Origin: Pantoea eucrina
Lineage (GTDB): Bacteria; Pseudomonadota; Gammaproteobacteria; Enterobacterales; Enterobacteriaceae
NCBI RefSeq assembly: GCF_001691555.1
Contig: NZ_MAYN01000001.1
Location: forward strand, 124,001 to 188,000
Reading direction: 5' to 3'
Length of the DNA stretch: 64,000 nucleotides
Part shown: positions 37,363-47,319 of the stretch, one piece after another
Layout of the letters: every line of letters starts with the position of its first letter
Numbering within the stretch: the first letter of the stretch is position 1
Program-made: the position numbers and the translations under genes
Notes under the pieces: generated by a model
The model's database searches: none
Told to the model about the DNA's origin: nothing
Seen by the model: the letters and a program-made list of their open reading frames with translations, nothing else

Positions 37363-39480
37363 TCAGAAATCGTAACCCACGGTCGCCACAATTGAGCGCT
37401 CGGCGCCCCAGTAGCAGTAGCCTGTACCGTAACACGCGGAGACATATTCGCGATCGGTAAGGTTATTGGCATTGACCTGGACATAAGCGCCTTTCAGCTG
37501 ACTGTTCCAGGCACCGAGATCGGCGCGTACCGAGGCGTCAAACAGGGTAACCGAAGGCAGCCGGCGGGTGTTTTCATTGTCAGCCCACTGCTTGCCGATA
37601 TAGCGCACGCCGGCACCCACGCTCAGGCCGTAGTCAAACTGATATTTACTCCAGAGCGAAGCCATAGCGTTGGGGGTAACATACGGCGTATGGCCATCAT
37701 TACCATCCACTGAATCTTTATACCGCACGTGGCTGAGCGTGTAGTTGGCGATGGTGCTGAGGCGCGGCGTCAGCTGAGTGTGCGCTTCCAGCTCCAGCCC
37801 CTGCGAATGCACCTTACCGGCAGGAACAAAGTAAGATCCCTGCACGATACGGTTGCCGACATCTTTCTGCGTAAGATCGTATACCGCAGCGGTGTAGAGA
37901 TCGGATGTACCCGGCGGCTGGTATTTCACGCCCGCTTCATACTGCTCAGCGGTAGTGGGTTTCAGCAGGTTGCCGTTCTGGCCCGAGAGCGACTGCGGCG
38001 TAATAGCCTGGCTGTAACTCACATAAGGTGAGATGCCGTTATCGAAGGCATAAAGCAGTGCTGCACGCCCGCCCACGTGGTCATCCTGACGCCGGTTTTT
38101 GGTTGCCTGATCGTAGTTCTCGGTCTGCGACACAATGCGATCGTAGCGACCCGACAGATCAAGATGCCACTTATCCCAGAGCATCTCATCCTGCAGATAA
38201 ACGCCGGTCTGATAGTAGTAGCGCTGCGAGCGCTCGAAGGTGTACACGTCGTTGGCGCCCACGGAGGTGCCGGTCCGCGCATTCAGCTGGCTGGCGTTAC
38301 CGCTTGCATCATGCAGATCGTTTTTATACTGGTGATACTCCGCGCCCAGCACCACTTTATGCTCTACCGCGCCGGTGGCGAAATCCGCCTCCAGCTGATT
38401 ATCAATGGCGTACGCTTTCAGCGATGAACGCGAACCGGAGTAGTAGCGGTTCAGCAGATCCGAATTATTCCCTGTCCAGCCGATTTGATACACCTGATCG
38501 AGATCGACGTTTGAGTGAGAGTAGCTGGCATTAGAGCGGAACGCCCAGGTGTCATTAAAGCGGTGCGCAAATTCGGCGCTGTAGATCTGCTCGCGGCGCT
38601 TGAACTGGTCGAGTGAACTCTGCCCGTCGTAGAAACCGTTGCTTAGCTTATAACCGTTATGTTCGGTGATGCTGCCCTCACCCGGCACCGCACTGTGGTA
38701 GCCGCCTGAGGGATCTTTCTGCAGATACGCGCGCAGCAGCAGCGAAGTATCTTCCGACGGCTGCCAGAGCAGCGAGGGTGAAATCGCATATTTCTCTTCC
38801 CGCGTGTGATCGTACTGCGTATCGCTGTTGCGGGTAATACCGGTAAGGCGGAACGCCAGCTGATCGTTCAGCGCATCGGTGTAGTCAAACGCGGCTGAGC
38901 TGGTATTGTTGTTACCCGCCGAGAGACGGAAATGCCCTTCCTGCCGGAACTGCGGACGTTTTGACGTCTCCATCACCAGCCCGCCCGGCACCGTCTGACC
39001 ATACAGGGCAGAAGAAGGGCCTTTAATCACATCAATGCGCTCAAGGAACCAGGGATCAACCTGCAGCACGTTATAGCTGCCAGGATCGCTCATCAGCCGC
39101 AGGCCATCCAGAAAAACATTATCAACATCGCCACCGTGGAAGCCGCGCAGCGAAACGGTGTCGTAACGCGACGCCGCACCGGCGAAGTTTGTAAAGGCAC
39201 CCGCGGTGTAATTCAGCGCCTGATTAACGTTCATCGCGCCCTGATCTTCCATCTGCTGACGCGTAACCACTGATACTGCCTGCCCGGTGGTAACCAGCGG
39301 GCGATCGGTTTTAGTCGCACCCTGGCTGGTTTTTGCCGTATAGCCTGAGGTGGGAGTGGTGGCCGTTTCAGCCGGCTGAGCGGTGACAACCAGGGTTTCA
39401 GCCGCATAAAGCAGCGGTGATGCAGTTAACGCGACGGAGCAAAGCAGTACAGAACGCTTCAGAGTAAAAGGCACTCGCAT
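37363..39480 (-). CDS. foxA: TonB-dependent ferrioxamine receptor, FoxA-like
   Basis: Outer-membrane siderophore receptor of 705 residues: signal peptide (cleavage after LLYA, about residue 26), TonB box ETLVVTA at the mature N-terminus, plug domain with RGFHGGDVDNVFLDGLR and IDVIKGPSSALYGQTVPGG, and a 22-strand barrel ending VGYDF. It resembles Yersinia FoxA/FhuA-type receptors, and the dfo genes next to it support ferrioxamine as ligand. The ATG at 39480 is preferred over a GTG seven codons upstream. A Fur box precedes it. Confidence 0.88.
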   Translation of the reverse strand: MRVPFTLKRSVLLCSVALTASPLLYAAETLVVTAQPAETATTPTSGYTAKTSQGATKTDRPLVTTGQAVSVVTRQQMEDQGAMNVNQALNYTAGAFTNFAGAASRYDTVSLRGFHGGDVDNVFLDGLRLMSDPGSYNVLQVDPWFLERIDVIKGPSSALYGQTVPGGLVMETSKRPQFRQEGHFRLSAGNNNTSSAAFDYTDALNDQLAFRLTGITRNSDTQYDHTREEKYAISPSLLWQPSEDTSLLLRAYLQKDPSGGYHSAVPGEGSITEHNGYKLSNGFYDGQSSLDQFKRREQIYSAEFAHRFNDTWAFRSNASYSHSNVDLDQVYQIGWTGNNSDLLNRYYSGSRSSLKAYAIDNQLEADFATGAVEHKVVLGAEYHQYKNDLHDASGNASQLNARTGTSVGANDVYTFERSQRYYYQTGVYLQDEMLWDKWHLDLSGRYDRIVSQTENYDQATKNRRQDDHVGGRAALLYAFDNGISPYVSYSQAITPQSLSGQNGNLLKPTTAEQYEAGVKYQPPGTSDLYTAAVYDLTQKDVGNRIVQGSYFVPAGKVHSQGLELEAHTQLTPRLSTIANYTLSHVRYKDSVDGNDGHTPYVTPNAMASLWSKYQFDYGLSVGAGVRYIGKQWADNENTRRLPSVTLFDASVRADLGAWNSQLKGAYVQVNANNLTDREYVSACYGTGYCYWGAERSIVATVGYDF

Positions 39481-39561
39481 GGTTAATTCCCTTAAAAACA
39501 CGCAGTTCTCTCCGGTACAGCCGGAGAGCCGATGGACGCCAGAGGCAATGGTAATGCTAAT

Positions 39562-39580
39562 ATTAATGAGAATTATTATC
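39562..39580 (-). promoter_or_regulatory. Fur box upstream of foxA
   Basis: On the minus strand GATAATAATTCTCATTAAT matches the 19-bp Fur consensus at 14 positions. It lies 82 bp before the foxA start. Iron-dependent repression is inferred. Confidence 0.75.
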
Positions 39581-39691
39581 TTTTTGGCGGGAACATTTCA
39601 AGATGTGTATGCGGTAAAATTTCTGCCTGAAACCAGCTGAAAAGTGAGGAATGGCTGAAAAGCGAGCCGCAGCTCGCGTCAGAGGTGAGGC

Positions 39692-40927
39692 TCAGGCCTG
39701 CTGCAGAGTCAGCTGCCGCCGCCGGTTTTCACGCAGGAATGCGCGGATCAGCCCCAGCCAGAGCAATCCGCAGATCAGATTAATCAGGCTAAAACCGGTA
39801 CTGTAAAAACTGAAATAGGCGTATTTTGCGGCTTCAATGCCGAGTGCGAAAATCAGAATGGTCACCATGCCCACCATCGCTGCCACGCTGCCCTTACCCG
39901 CCTGACTGGAAAACAGCGTCATACGATAAAGTCCGGCGTTAACCAGTCCGGTGCCAAAGCCATACAGGCTCAGGCCAGCGGTCAGCCATAAATAGCTGTG
40001 CCGATCGGCCATGGTCGCTACGGCCGCCAGCGCCAGACCGGCGACCACCGGCCAGGCTCCCAGCTGCAGCGGTCGCTGGATCGGCAGCCGGCTGCTGAGG
40101 CGACCCAGCGTAACATTCCCCGCGATCATCGCCAGAAACACCGGCAGCTGCAGCAGCGCATAATCCATACGGCTGAGACCGGCATCATGCATCAGAATAA
40201 CCGGCGACAGCGCTACCCAGGCAAGACAGGGAATAGTCACCAGGCCGATTGCCAGTGAACCGCGCATAACCTGGCGATCGCGCAGCAGCTGATAGTAGCC
40301 TCTGCCCAGCGCGCTGAGTGAAACCGAGCGGGTACGATCGCCTGCGGTTTCCGGCATGGTGCGCCACAAACCCAGCAGGGCCAGCGCCGTCACCCCGCCG
40401 AACAGCCAGAACAGGGTACGCCAGTCGCTGACGGTCAGAAAAGCAGCGCCGGCCAGCGGTCCCGCCAGGGGGGCCAGCAGAGCGACGTTTGCCATCAGCG
40501 CCATGATCTTTATGCTCAGCGCTTCACTGAACGCTTCCTGAATAGCGGCATAGCCTACCGAGCCGATGAAACAGAGACTGACCCCCTGCAGAAAACGCAG
40601 CAGCACAAACTGCTCAATGCTTTGAACCCAGTGGGTGGCAATGCAGGTCAGCATAAAAAAGGCTACGCCGCTGAGCAGTACCGGACGTCGTCCGATGCGA
40701 TCGGAAAGCGGCCCCAGCAGCCACTGCAGCATCATGCCGCCGATAAGGTAGGCGGTCAGTGAGGCGGAGACCCATTCAGGCCCGGCTCCAAACTCTTCTG
40801 TGACCAGCAGCATACCGGGCTGGATCATGTCATGCGCGATATAGGTAGCGAATTCAAACAGTACCAGTGAGAGCGGAAAAATTATGCGGCGGCGCGTAAG
40901 CTGCGACACCGGTTCATACAGGGCCAT
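39692..40927 (-). CDS. MdfA-like major facilitator efflux transporter
   Basis: The 411-residue, 12-helix transporter closely follows E. coli MdfA: the first helix FEFATYIAHDMIQPGM keeps both acidic residues important in MdfA, motif A is GPLSDRIGRRPVLL, and motif C is ALMANVALLAPLAGPLAGA. Placed between foxA and dfoC on the same strand, it may export desferrioxamine (a role proposed for MFS genes beside dfo clusters), or be a general drug exporter. A terminator separates it from dfoC. AAGGATCGGTA precedes the ATG. Confidence 0.83.
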   Translation of the reverse strand: MALYEPVSQLTRRRIIFPLSLVLFEFATYIAHDMIQPGMLLVTEEFGAGPEWVSASLTAYLIGGMMLQWLLGPLSDRIGRRPVLLSGVAFFMLTCIATHWVQSIEQFVLLRFLQGVSLCFIGSVGYAAIQEAFSEALSIKIMALMANVALLAPLAGPLAGAAFLTVSDWRTLFWLFGGVTALALLGLWRTMPETAGDRTRSVSLSALGRGYYQLLRDRQVMRGSLAIGLVTIPCLAWVALSPVILMHDAGLSRMDYALLQLPVFLAMIAGNVTLGRLSSRLPIQRPLQLGAWPVVAGLALAAVATMADRHSYLWLTAGLSLYGFGTGLVNAGLYRMTLFSSQAGKGSVAAMVGMVTILIFALGIEAAKYAYFSFYSTGFSLINLICGLLWLGLIRAFLRENRRRQLTLQQA

Positions 40928-40955
40928 TACCGATCCTTATCCGTTTCAAAATACT

Positions 40956-40984
40956 AAAAAACGCGGTCGCCGGCGCGACCGCGT
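40956..40984 (-). terminator. terminator of the dfoJAC operon
   Basis: On the minus strand ACGCGGTCG and CGACCGCGT form a GC-rich stem followed by six T, 28 bp past the dfoC stop codon. Confidence 0.8.
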
Positions 40985-41011
40985 CACTTATGTCAGTCAG
41001 TGAGCGCTCTG

Positions 41012-43366
41012 TCAGCGCCAGCGGGCAATCGGATTATCCAGCGTACCGGCAAACTTCAGATTCTCAGCCGGGTCGGTGAGGTTGATCATCTGCTGATTAT
41101 TCGCCAGCTGCAGCCGGTTAAGGCAGGAGCGGGTAAATGCCGGGGTAAACATATCAAAACGTGCAAATTTAGCCGCCAGCTGCGGATGCGCCTGCTGATA
41201 CTCTTTCACGCACTGCGCCACCGCCTGCCAGAACTGATCCTGCGACAGCGTGCCGGAATCGTGCAGAATGGCGCTGATAAAACGGAAAATGCAGTCAAAT
41301 ACGTCAGTAAAAATCGACAGCAACTTGAGATCGTCCGGCACATCCACCGCCAGCCGGGTGACCTTTTCCGGCAGCTGCGCGTCCGGGTTCATGACGGCGA
41401 TCTCTTCGCCAATGTCTTTCATATAGGCGCTGACCGGCACATTGTTTTCCAGCAGCATGATCAGGTTTTCGCCGTGTGGCATAAAGGCTAAATCGTACTG
41501 GTAGAAGCAGTGCAGCAGCGGACTGAGATAGCAGTCCAGGTACCGTGCCACCCACTCTTTTGCCGGCAGACCGGAGTCTGCAATCAGCGCCGGCAGCAGC
41601 GCCTGCTGGTGGTGATCGACGTGCAGAAAAGCGGCCATGGTCATCAGGCGCTGCCCCGGCTGCAGGCTGGCCGCCGGATTATCACGCCACAGGGCAGCAA
41701 ACATCTTCTTATAAGCAGAATCACCGCTGATGGCCTGCTCGTAGTAGCGATTATGGTAGCCCACTGCCGCAACCTCCCGCAGAATGCGGAAATCGCAGCG
41801 CTGCAGCCACGCGTCGCCGCTGACCAGCTGTTCCAGCCATTCATTAATGGCGGGCGTGGTAGCCATATAATAGGGCGACAGGCCGCGCATAAAGCCCATG
41901 TTAAGTACCGACAGCGCGGTTTTAACGTAGCGCTTTGCGGGCTGACTGCGGTTAAAGAAGGTGCGGATCGATTGCTGCGCCTGATAGCGATCGTCGCCCT
42001 CGCCGAGCCAGACAATATCCTGATGAGCAATATCGGCCGCGAACACCGTCAGCAGTTTGTTTTGCCACTGCCACGGATGCACCGGCATCAGGATATACTC
42101 ATCCGCATTCAGCCCGCGCGCGCTGAGCTGCTCTGTAAACCGGGTCAGGGTCTCTGCACCCAGCTCATCACGCATCAGCTGCTCGTAACTCAGCGTGCTC
42201 AGACTGGAAAAATGGGCGTTGCGCTGGTGCACCGCCACCCAGATAAGCTGTACCGGGGCGGCAGCCTCTGGCGCAAAAGCGAGATAATCGCGGGCGTCGA
42301 AACCGATACGGCCATTATTGGCGACAAAACAGGGATGCCCCTCGGTCATTGCCGCTTCTGTGGTCTGAAAATCAGCGTGCACCAGGGCCTGCACATCCGG
42401 GTTCTGCTTCTGCAGCTTATAGACGCTGCTGCTGAGCGTGCTGCTGATCTCTTCCATATAGGTCGCCAGCAGCGCCTGCGGAATGCCTATTTGCTGATTA
42501 AATTCCACGATAAACTGCAGCGCATCCAGCGTCAGCGGACGACCATTTTCCTGCTTCTGCAGCGATGTGGCGTCAATATTCCAGTGGTCCAGCGCCAGAC
42601 GTTCTGCGCGGAACTGATAAGTTGCTTCGCCGCCCGGTACGGCCAGCGTATAGCAGCCGTCGCCGTTTTCAGCGGGCGTAACCAGCTTTTCGTGGGCAAA
42701 CTCGCTGATCGCTTTGCGGATCAGCATCCGGTTTGCCTGTGCCCAGTTATCACCGGTAAGGTGGGATCCTGTCAGCAGCGCAGAGGGTGTGTTCATGGTC
42801 AAAATATCCTGCTCAAGAGCCTGTTGATAATCTTCGCGCTGGCAAAAGGCCAGCCAGGCGGTTTTATGTCCGAGATCGAGTGTGTGCTGATAGTGAAAGC
42901 CGGCCCGTTTGTTCAGCCGGTGAATTTTCTCATTGCGTACGTCAGGCTCCACCACCACGCGTCCGACCTGCGGCAGACTAAACAGGTAATCCATCGCGAC
43001 GGTGAAGACCTGCCAGCTGAACTGCCGGATCGGCGTGCTGGCGGGCGCAATCAGAATATGCATCCCGTAATCATCGGGCGCGGCCGGATAAAACCGTCCG
43101 ATTTCATCCTCGCTGGCGCGATAACACTCCATCAGAAACACCGGCGTTCCTTCGCAGCAGCCAATCAGGGCGGCATGCGGGTGAGTTGCGATCAACCCGT
43201 TATAAAAATCAGCAACCTGTTCCGGCGTGTCATTCTGCATGCCCCAGAAGCGGGCGTAATCGCGCGTTACCCAGCTGTGGATCAGGGCGGCATCGGCGGC
43301 CTGCATCGGGCGCAGGCTGAAGGTACCCGCCGGTCGCTGAACGCTGTAAATTATTTCTGTGCTCAT
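41012..43366 (-). CDS. dfoC: DfoC, acyltransferase-NIS synthetase fusion for desferrioxamine
   Basis: The 784-residue protein joins two enzymes. Residues 1-190 are a GNAT/IucB-type acyltransferase that would acylate N-hydroxycadaverine; residues about 200-784 are an IucA/IucC-type NRPS-independent siderophore synthetase (GHPCFVANNGRIGFD and MPVHPWQWQ motifs), which oligomerises and cyclises the units. The same fusion is known as DfoC of Erwinia amylovora. It begins 1 bp after the dfoA stop codon. The expected products are desferrioxamines such as E; which one is not visible from sequence. Confidence 0.92.
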   Translation of the reverse strand: MSTEIIYSVQRPAGTFSLRPMQAADAALIHSWVTRDYARFWGMQNDTPEQVADFYNGLIATHPHAALIGCCEGTPVFLMECYRASEDEIGRFYPAAPDDYGMHILIAPASTPIRQFSWQVFTVAMDYLFSLPQVGRVVVEPDVRNEKIHRLNKRAGFHYQHTLDLGHKTAWLAFCQREDYQQALEQDILTMNTPSALLTGSHLTGDNWAQANRMLIRKAISEFAHEKLVTPAENGDGCYTLAVPGGEATYQFRAERLALDHWNIDATSLQKQENGRPLTLDALQFIVEFNQQIGIPQALLATYMEEISSTLSSSVYKLQKQNPDVQALVHADFQTTEAAMTEGHPCFVANNGRIGFDARDYLAFAPEAAAPVQLIWVAVHQRNAHFSSLSTLSYEQLMRDELGAETLTRFTEQLSARGLNADEYILMPVHPWQWQNKLLTVFAADIAHQDIVWLGEGDDRYQAQQSIRTFFNRSQPAKRYVKTALSVLNMGFMRGLSPYYMATTPAINEWLEQLVSGDAWLQRCDFRILREVAAVGYHNRYYEQAISGDSAYKKMFAALWRDNPAASLQPGQRLMTMAAFLHVDHHQQALLPALIADSGLPAKEWVARYLDCYLSPLLHCFYQYDLAFMPHGENLIMLLENNVPVSAYMKDIGEEIAVMNPDAQLPEKVTRLAVDVPDDLKLLSIFTDVFDCIFRFISAILHDSGTLSQDQFWQAVAQCVKEYQQAHPQLAAKFARFDMFTPAFTRSCLNRLQLANNQQMINLTDPAENLKFAGTLDNPIARWR

Positions 43367-43367
43367 G

Positions 43368-44660
43368 TCAGCGCTCCGTCTGTGCCGGGAAAGTCTGAAA
43401 CGCGATCTGCTGCTCTACCGGATAGACTTCGCGTCCGGTAATTTCGCGCAAAATAACCGAGTTGCGGTAGCAGGCCATGCCGAGGTCCGGTGTCACAAAC
43501 CCGTGCGTATGCAGCTCTGCGTTTTGTACAAAAATCTGGTTGTGATGATCGATGCTGTAATTACGCTGCACATCGTAACGACCCTGCTCGTCCCAGCGTA
43601 GCCGCTGACTGATGCCTTCAATAAACATCGGCGGCCGGTAGTGATAGCCGGTCGCCATCACCAGCCCTTCAGTACGGCGGGTGAAGGCGCACTCCTGCTC
43701 CTGCTGCCAGAGCGAAAGTTCAAACTCTCCTGCCGGCAGCCAGCGCAGATCGGTCAGCGCTGAGTGAGTAAAGAGATTGACGTTAAGCGGGCCATCGAGC
43801 TGTTTGACGTACATCAGATCATAGATATCGTTAATCAGGCTGCTGTTGATGCCTTTATAGAGATTTTTATGATTTGCATTGAGCCGGTCGCGCTTTGCCG
43901 GCGGCAGCGCATGGAAATAGTCGACCCACTCCGGCGACGTCATCTCCAGCGTCAGCTTGGTGTACTCCAGCGGATAGAAGCGCGGCGCCCGGGTGATCCA
44001 GTTCAGCTGATAATTAAACCGATCGATATCGCTGAGCAGGTCATAGTAAATTTCAGCCGCGCTTTGACCGCTGCCCAGCACGGTGATGGAGCGTTTCTGC
44101 TGCAGCTCTGCTTTATTTTTCAGGTAGTCGCTGGAGTGCGTAATACGCTGACGATGCGGCTGAGTGCACTCCGGCAGCCAGGCCACCGGGCCGGTGCCGA
44201 GGATCAGATGACGCGTCAGCCACTCTTCGGTTGCGCCGCTCTGACGATTCACCGCCTGTACGCGGTAAACCGCCTGCTCAGCATCGTAACTCACATACTC
44301 AACGTGACGATTCCAGCGCAGGTTACTGAGACGTTCACAGGCCCACTGGCAATACTGGTTATACTCTTTACGCATCAGGAAAAAGTCTTCCCGGATGTAA
44401 AATGAGTAGAGCTTTCCTCTCTCTTTCATATAGTTCAGCAAACTATAAGGGCTGGTAGGATCCGCCAGCGTCACCAGATCGGCCATAAACGGCGTCTGCA
44501 GGTGGGCGCTCTCCAGCATCATGCCGGTATGCCAGTCAAAGCCCGCATTCTGATCGAGAAATACGCCGTTGAGTCCCTCTACCGGTTCGCTGAGACAAGC
44601 CAGACCGAGGTTGAACGGGCCAATTCCGATGCCTATAAAATCGTAAACGGTGTTATTCAT
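43368..44660 (-). CDS. dfoA: DfoA, cadaverine N-monooxygenase
   Basis: The 430-residue flavin- and NADPH-dependent N-hydroxylase of the IucD family has FAD motif GIGIGPFNLGLA (residues 10-21) and NADPH motif VLGSGQSAAEIYYD. It hydroxylates cadaverine to N-hydroxycadaverine. The ATG at 44660 follows GAGAG and lies 10 bp after the dfoJ stop; the longer frame to 44729 would overlap dfoJ. Second gene of dfoJ-dfoA-dfoC. Confidence 0.93.
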   Translation of the reverse strand: MNNTVYDFIGIGIGPFNLGLACLSEPVEGLNGVFLDQNAGFDWHTGMMLESAHLQTPFMADLVTLADPTSPYSLLNYMKERGKLYSFYIREDFFLMRKEYNQYCQWACERLSNLRWNRHVEYVSYDAEQAVYRVQAVNRQSGATEEWLTRHLILGTGPVAWLPECTQPHRQRITHSSDYLKNKAELQQKRSITVLGSGQSAAEIYYDLLSDIDRFNYQLNWITRAPRFYPLEYTKLTLEMTSPEWVDYFHALPPAKRDRLNANHKNLYKGINSSLINDIYDLMYVKQLDGPLNVNLFTHSALTDLRWLPAGEFELSLWQQEQECAFTRRTEGLVMATGYHYRPPMFIEGISQRLRWDEQGRYDVQRNYSIDHHNQIFVQNAELHTHGFVTPDLGMACYRNSVILREITGREVYPVEQQIAFQTFPAQTER

Positions 44661-44670
44661 AACAAAGCTC

Positions 44671-46224
44671 TCACTGATTAACCGCATGGAGCGCGGTCGT
44701 GCGCAGCTGCTCGCGCCCGTAATGCGCAATCAGGTTAATAACCTCTTCCAGATCTGCAGCGGTGGTCGCAGGATTTAATAAGGTGAACTTCAGATACTGA
44801 CGGCCATCGACTTTGGTGCCTGCCACAATGGCGTTGCCGGAACGGAACAGCGCTTTGCGGATCGCGGCGTTGATATCGTCGAGCTGCGGGCCGCTGAGCG
44901 ACTGGCGCGGCACAAAGCGAAATATTTGCGTGGTGAGTTCAGGCGCGTGCAGCACTTCTATTGCCGGATGTTCGCGCAGCAGCTGATGCGCGCGCTGTGC
45001 AAGGTCAATCAGCGTATCAAAGGCTTCACCCAGCGCGGCCGGGCCCATGACGCGCAGCGTCAGCCACATCTTCAGCGCATCAAAGCGACGCGTGGTCTGA
45101 ATACTTTTATTGACCAGGTTTGGCGTCCCTTCCTGCTGCGCGCTCAGCGGATTGAGATAGTCAGCATGGTGCGTAACATGCTTCAGATGATCTTTATTAC
45201 GCACAAAGAATGCCCCACAGCTCACCGTCTGGAAGAACGATTTGTGGTAGTCAACGGTGACTGAATCTGCCTGTTCAATACCGCGCAGACGCTGGCGATG
45301 CTGTTCTGAAACCAGCAGACCGCAGCCATAAGCGGCATCAACGTGCATCCACAGTCCATTGCGCTGACACAGCGCGGCGATATCTTTTAGCGGATCGATG
45401 CTGCCAAAATCGGTCGTACCGCTGGTCGCCACCACTGCAATCGGGATCAGCCCCTCTTCACGGCAGCGCTGAATTTCCTGTTCCAGCAGATCGGCATCCA
45501 TACGATAATCTGCGTCATGGTCAACCGGCACAACGGCATCGTAGCCCAGACCGAGGATCGCCATCGATTTCTGAATACTGAAATGGCTTAATTTAGAGGT
45601 AAATACGCGCCACTTTCCGGCGGTCTCAGGCAGGCCACGATATTTAATCAGATGCCCCGGATGATGCGTTTCGCACCAGCTGTCGCGGGCCAGCAGCATC
45701 GCCATCAAATTAGACTGTGTCCCGCCACTGGTAAAAATACCGTCAGCGGTAGCGGGCAGGCCAATACGTCCCAGCGTCCAGTCGATAACTTTTTGCTCAA
45801 TCAGCGTGCCGCCAGCGCTCTGATCCCAGGTATCAACCGAGCTGTTCACTGCGGCCATTACCTGCTCTGCCATCAGTGACGGCAGGACAACCGGGCAATT
45901 CAGGTGCGCAACATATTTAGGATGATGAAACCAGACTGCATCGCGCAGATAAAGCTGAGCCAGCTCGGCCAGTGCAGCTTCGTTATTGCCCAGCGGCGAA
46001 TCAAGATCCACACTGCGGAACTCGTTTGCCAGCTCGTGTGGCAGAATACCGCTGAACGGCTTTTCAACGCCCTGCACCGTATGAGTCAGGAGCTTAAGCA
46101 CCTCCTGCGTCTGTCCGGCCCATGCATCAAGCTGACGATCGTTAAAAAGCCAGCTCTCCGGCGCGCCAGACTGCGGCTCAGAGGTAATGTTTGGTAATGA
46201 TTGCGCAGATGAATGTGTAAACAT
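44671..46224 (-). CDS. dfoJ: DfoJ, PLP-dependent lysine decarboxylase
   Basis: The 517-residue group II PLP decarboxylase converts lysine to cadaverine, the building block of desferrioxamine. HVDAAYG (D296) and the PLP lysine K328 in VDYHKSFFQ are intact. It is the first gene of the operon with AAAGGATT as ribosome site. Homologues are also annotated as diaminobutyrate or glutamate decarboxylases; the lysine specificity is inferred from the dfoA/dfoC neighbours. A Fur box and a CRP site lie upstream. Confidence 0.92.
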   Translation of the reverse strand: MFTHSSAQSLPNITSEPQSGAPESWLFNDRQLDAWAGQTQEVLKLLTHTVQGVEKPFSGILPHELANEFRSVDLDSPLGNNEAALAELAQLYLRDAVWFHHPKYVAHLNCPVVLPSLMAEQVMAAVNSSVDTWDQSAGGTLIEQKVIDWTLGRIGLPATADGIFTSGGTQSNLMAMLLARDSWCETHHPGHLIKYRGLPETAGKWRVFTSKLSHFSIQKSMAILGLGYDAVVPVDHDADYRMDADLLEQEIQRCREEGLIPIAVVATSGTTDFGSIDPLKDIAALCQRNGLWMHVDAAYGCGLLVSEQHRQRLRGIEQADSVTVDYHKSFFQTVSCGAFFVRNKDHLKHVTHHADYLNPLSAQQEGTPNLVNKSIQTTRRFDALKMWLTLRVMGPAALGEAFDTLIDLAQRAHQLLREHPAIEVLHAPELTTQIFRFVPRQSLSGPQLDDINAAIRKALFRSGNAIVAGTKVDGRQYLKFTLLNPATTAADLEEVINLIAHYGREQLRTTALHAVNQ

Positions 46225-46405
46225 AATCCTTTCCCGTTACTAAAATTCTTGAGTGCCTGCTGATCAGTCAGTCAACAGGTGTCATAGGCTCTGCTGCTCC
46301 AGCGAAAATATAAAAAATATAAAGCATTAAAATCAGTCGCATATGTCTTGCATCGACCTGTAACGACAGACTTCTATTCCTCTGCCTTAAAATTTGAATG
46401 AGATT

Positions 46406-46424
46406 ATAAATAATAATTATTATC
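46406..46424 (-). promoter_or_regulatory. Fur box upstream of dfoJ
   Basis: On the minus strand GATAATAATTATTATTTAT matches the Fur consensus at 13 of 19 positions within an AT-rich promoter region, 182 bp before the dfoJ start. Confidence 0.65.
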
Positions 46425-46476
46425 ATTCAATAGTCTATTTTCAGTTAGTTTTACATCAGCGTTGCTGAAGATTGCA

Positions 46477-46496
46477 TTTGTGATCTTCATCACAAA
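46477..46496. promoter_or_regulatory. near-ideal CRP site between dfoJ and cspA
   Basis: TTTGTGA-N6-TCACAAA, a perfect 7-6-7 dyad that contains TGTGA-N6-TCACA, the CRP consensus with correct spacing. It is 53 bp upstream of the dfoJ Fur box and about 345 bp upstream of cspA, so dfoJ is the likelier target. The remainder of 46225-46841 contains no gene. Confidence 0.65.
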
Positions 46497-46689
46497 TCAA
46501 GATGGCACGTTAAGAGAAGAGCGAATGAAGCGTGGGTTTTAACCCCTTCCGGCTATGTCCGGACAGTGAAAACCAGTGCGGGCAGTGCTGAACGAGGTGT
46601 TAAACGAGGTATTAAAGGCAATGTAATATAAGTGTTGCTAAACCGGATCAGGTGTGGCTTAATAGCGTCATCGGTTTGGAATACAGACC

Positions 46690-46841
46690 TTATGAAGCAG
46701 TTTTAGTAAAGCAGTCCTCAGTTCAAGTGTTATCCACAGATACCCCTTCTTCATGAGCCTCCTCCTAAGTGCCCAATAAGTAACGCTCTGATACAGGCCA
46801 CCATCGCCATAGTTTATGGCTCATCAATTAAGGAAGTATCT
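46690..46841 (+). promoter_or_regulatory. probable long 5' leader of cspA
   Basis: cspA-class mRNAs have leaders of about 160 nt that act as cold sensors. The DNA before this gene is non-coding over that distance and ends with the ribosome site TAAGGAAG. I could not identify a convincing cold box. Extent is approximate. Confidence 0.35.
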
Positions 46842-47054
46842 ATGTCTAACAAAATGACTGGTTTAGTAAAATGGTTCAACGCAGATAAAGGTTTCGGCTT
46901 TATCACTCCTGAAGATGGCAGCAAAGATGTATTCGTACACTTCTCTGCAATCCAGAGCGATAACTTCAAAACCCTGGACGAAGGCCAGAAGGTCTCTTTC
47001 ACCATCGAGAATGGTGCTAAAGGTCCAGCTGCTGCTAACGTTACCGCACTGTAA
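46842..47054 (+). CDS. cspA: cold-shock protein of the CspA/B/G group
   Basis: A 70-residue single cold-shock domain that binds single-stranded RNA/DNA and melts RNA structure. RNP1 is KGFGFI and RNP2 is VFVHF. The start [20 protein letters not shown] is that of the cold-inducible CspA/B/G group rather than CspC/CspE. Assignment of the exact paralogue is uncertain. Followed by a strong terminator. Confidence 0.93.
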   Translation: MSNKMTGLVKWFNADKGFGFITPEDGSKDVFVHFSAIQSDNFKTLDEGQKVSFTIENGAKGPAAANVTAL

Positions 47055-47125
47055 GTTGCGCTGACGATCGGCAGCGCTTACGATAGCGATGAAGACAGTA
47101 GTCTGAGCAGTTAAATGCTGCTGAT

Positions 47126-47154
47126 AAAAAAACCCGCCGCGTGCGGGTTTTTTT
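47126..47154 (+). terminator. cspA terminator
   Basis: AAACCCGC and GCGGGTTT flank a short loop and are followed by seven T; an A-run on the left gives activity on the other strand as well. Confidence 0.88.
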
Positions 47155-47319
47155 GTACCCGTAACCGGGTGAAAAAAGAGCCCGACACCCGGCTGGGCGT
47201 ATCGGGTTGGCATAAGCGCCAGTGAAATTCGCGACTTAGAAAAGTACGCGGATCCAGTATAACACAGCTTACCTGCCGCCTCGTTTTACTTACCTGTAAC
47301 TGTATATGGCAGCCCGCTG

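Noticed and set aside
41510-43441. Long open frame (643 codons) on the plus strand opposite dfoC
   Set aside because: It lies fully antisense to a well-supported two-domain enzyme, has no recognisable domain or ribosome site, and is explained by high GC and codon bias of the real gene.
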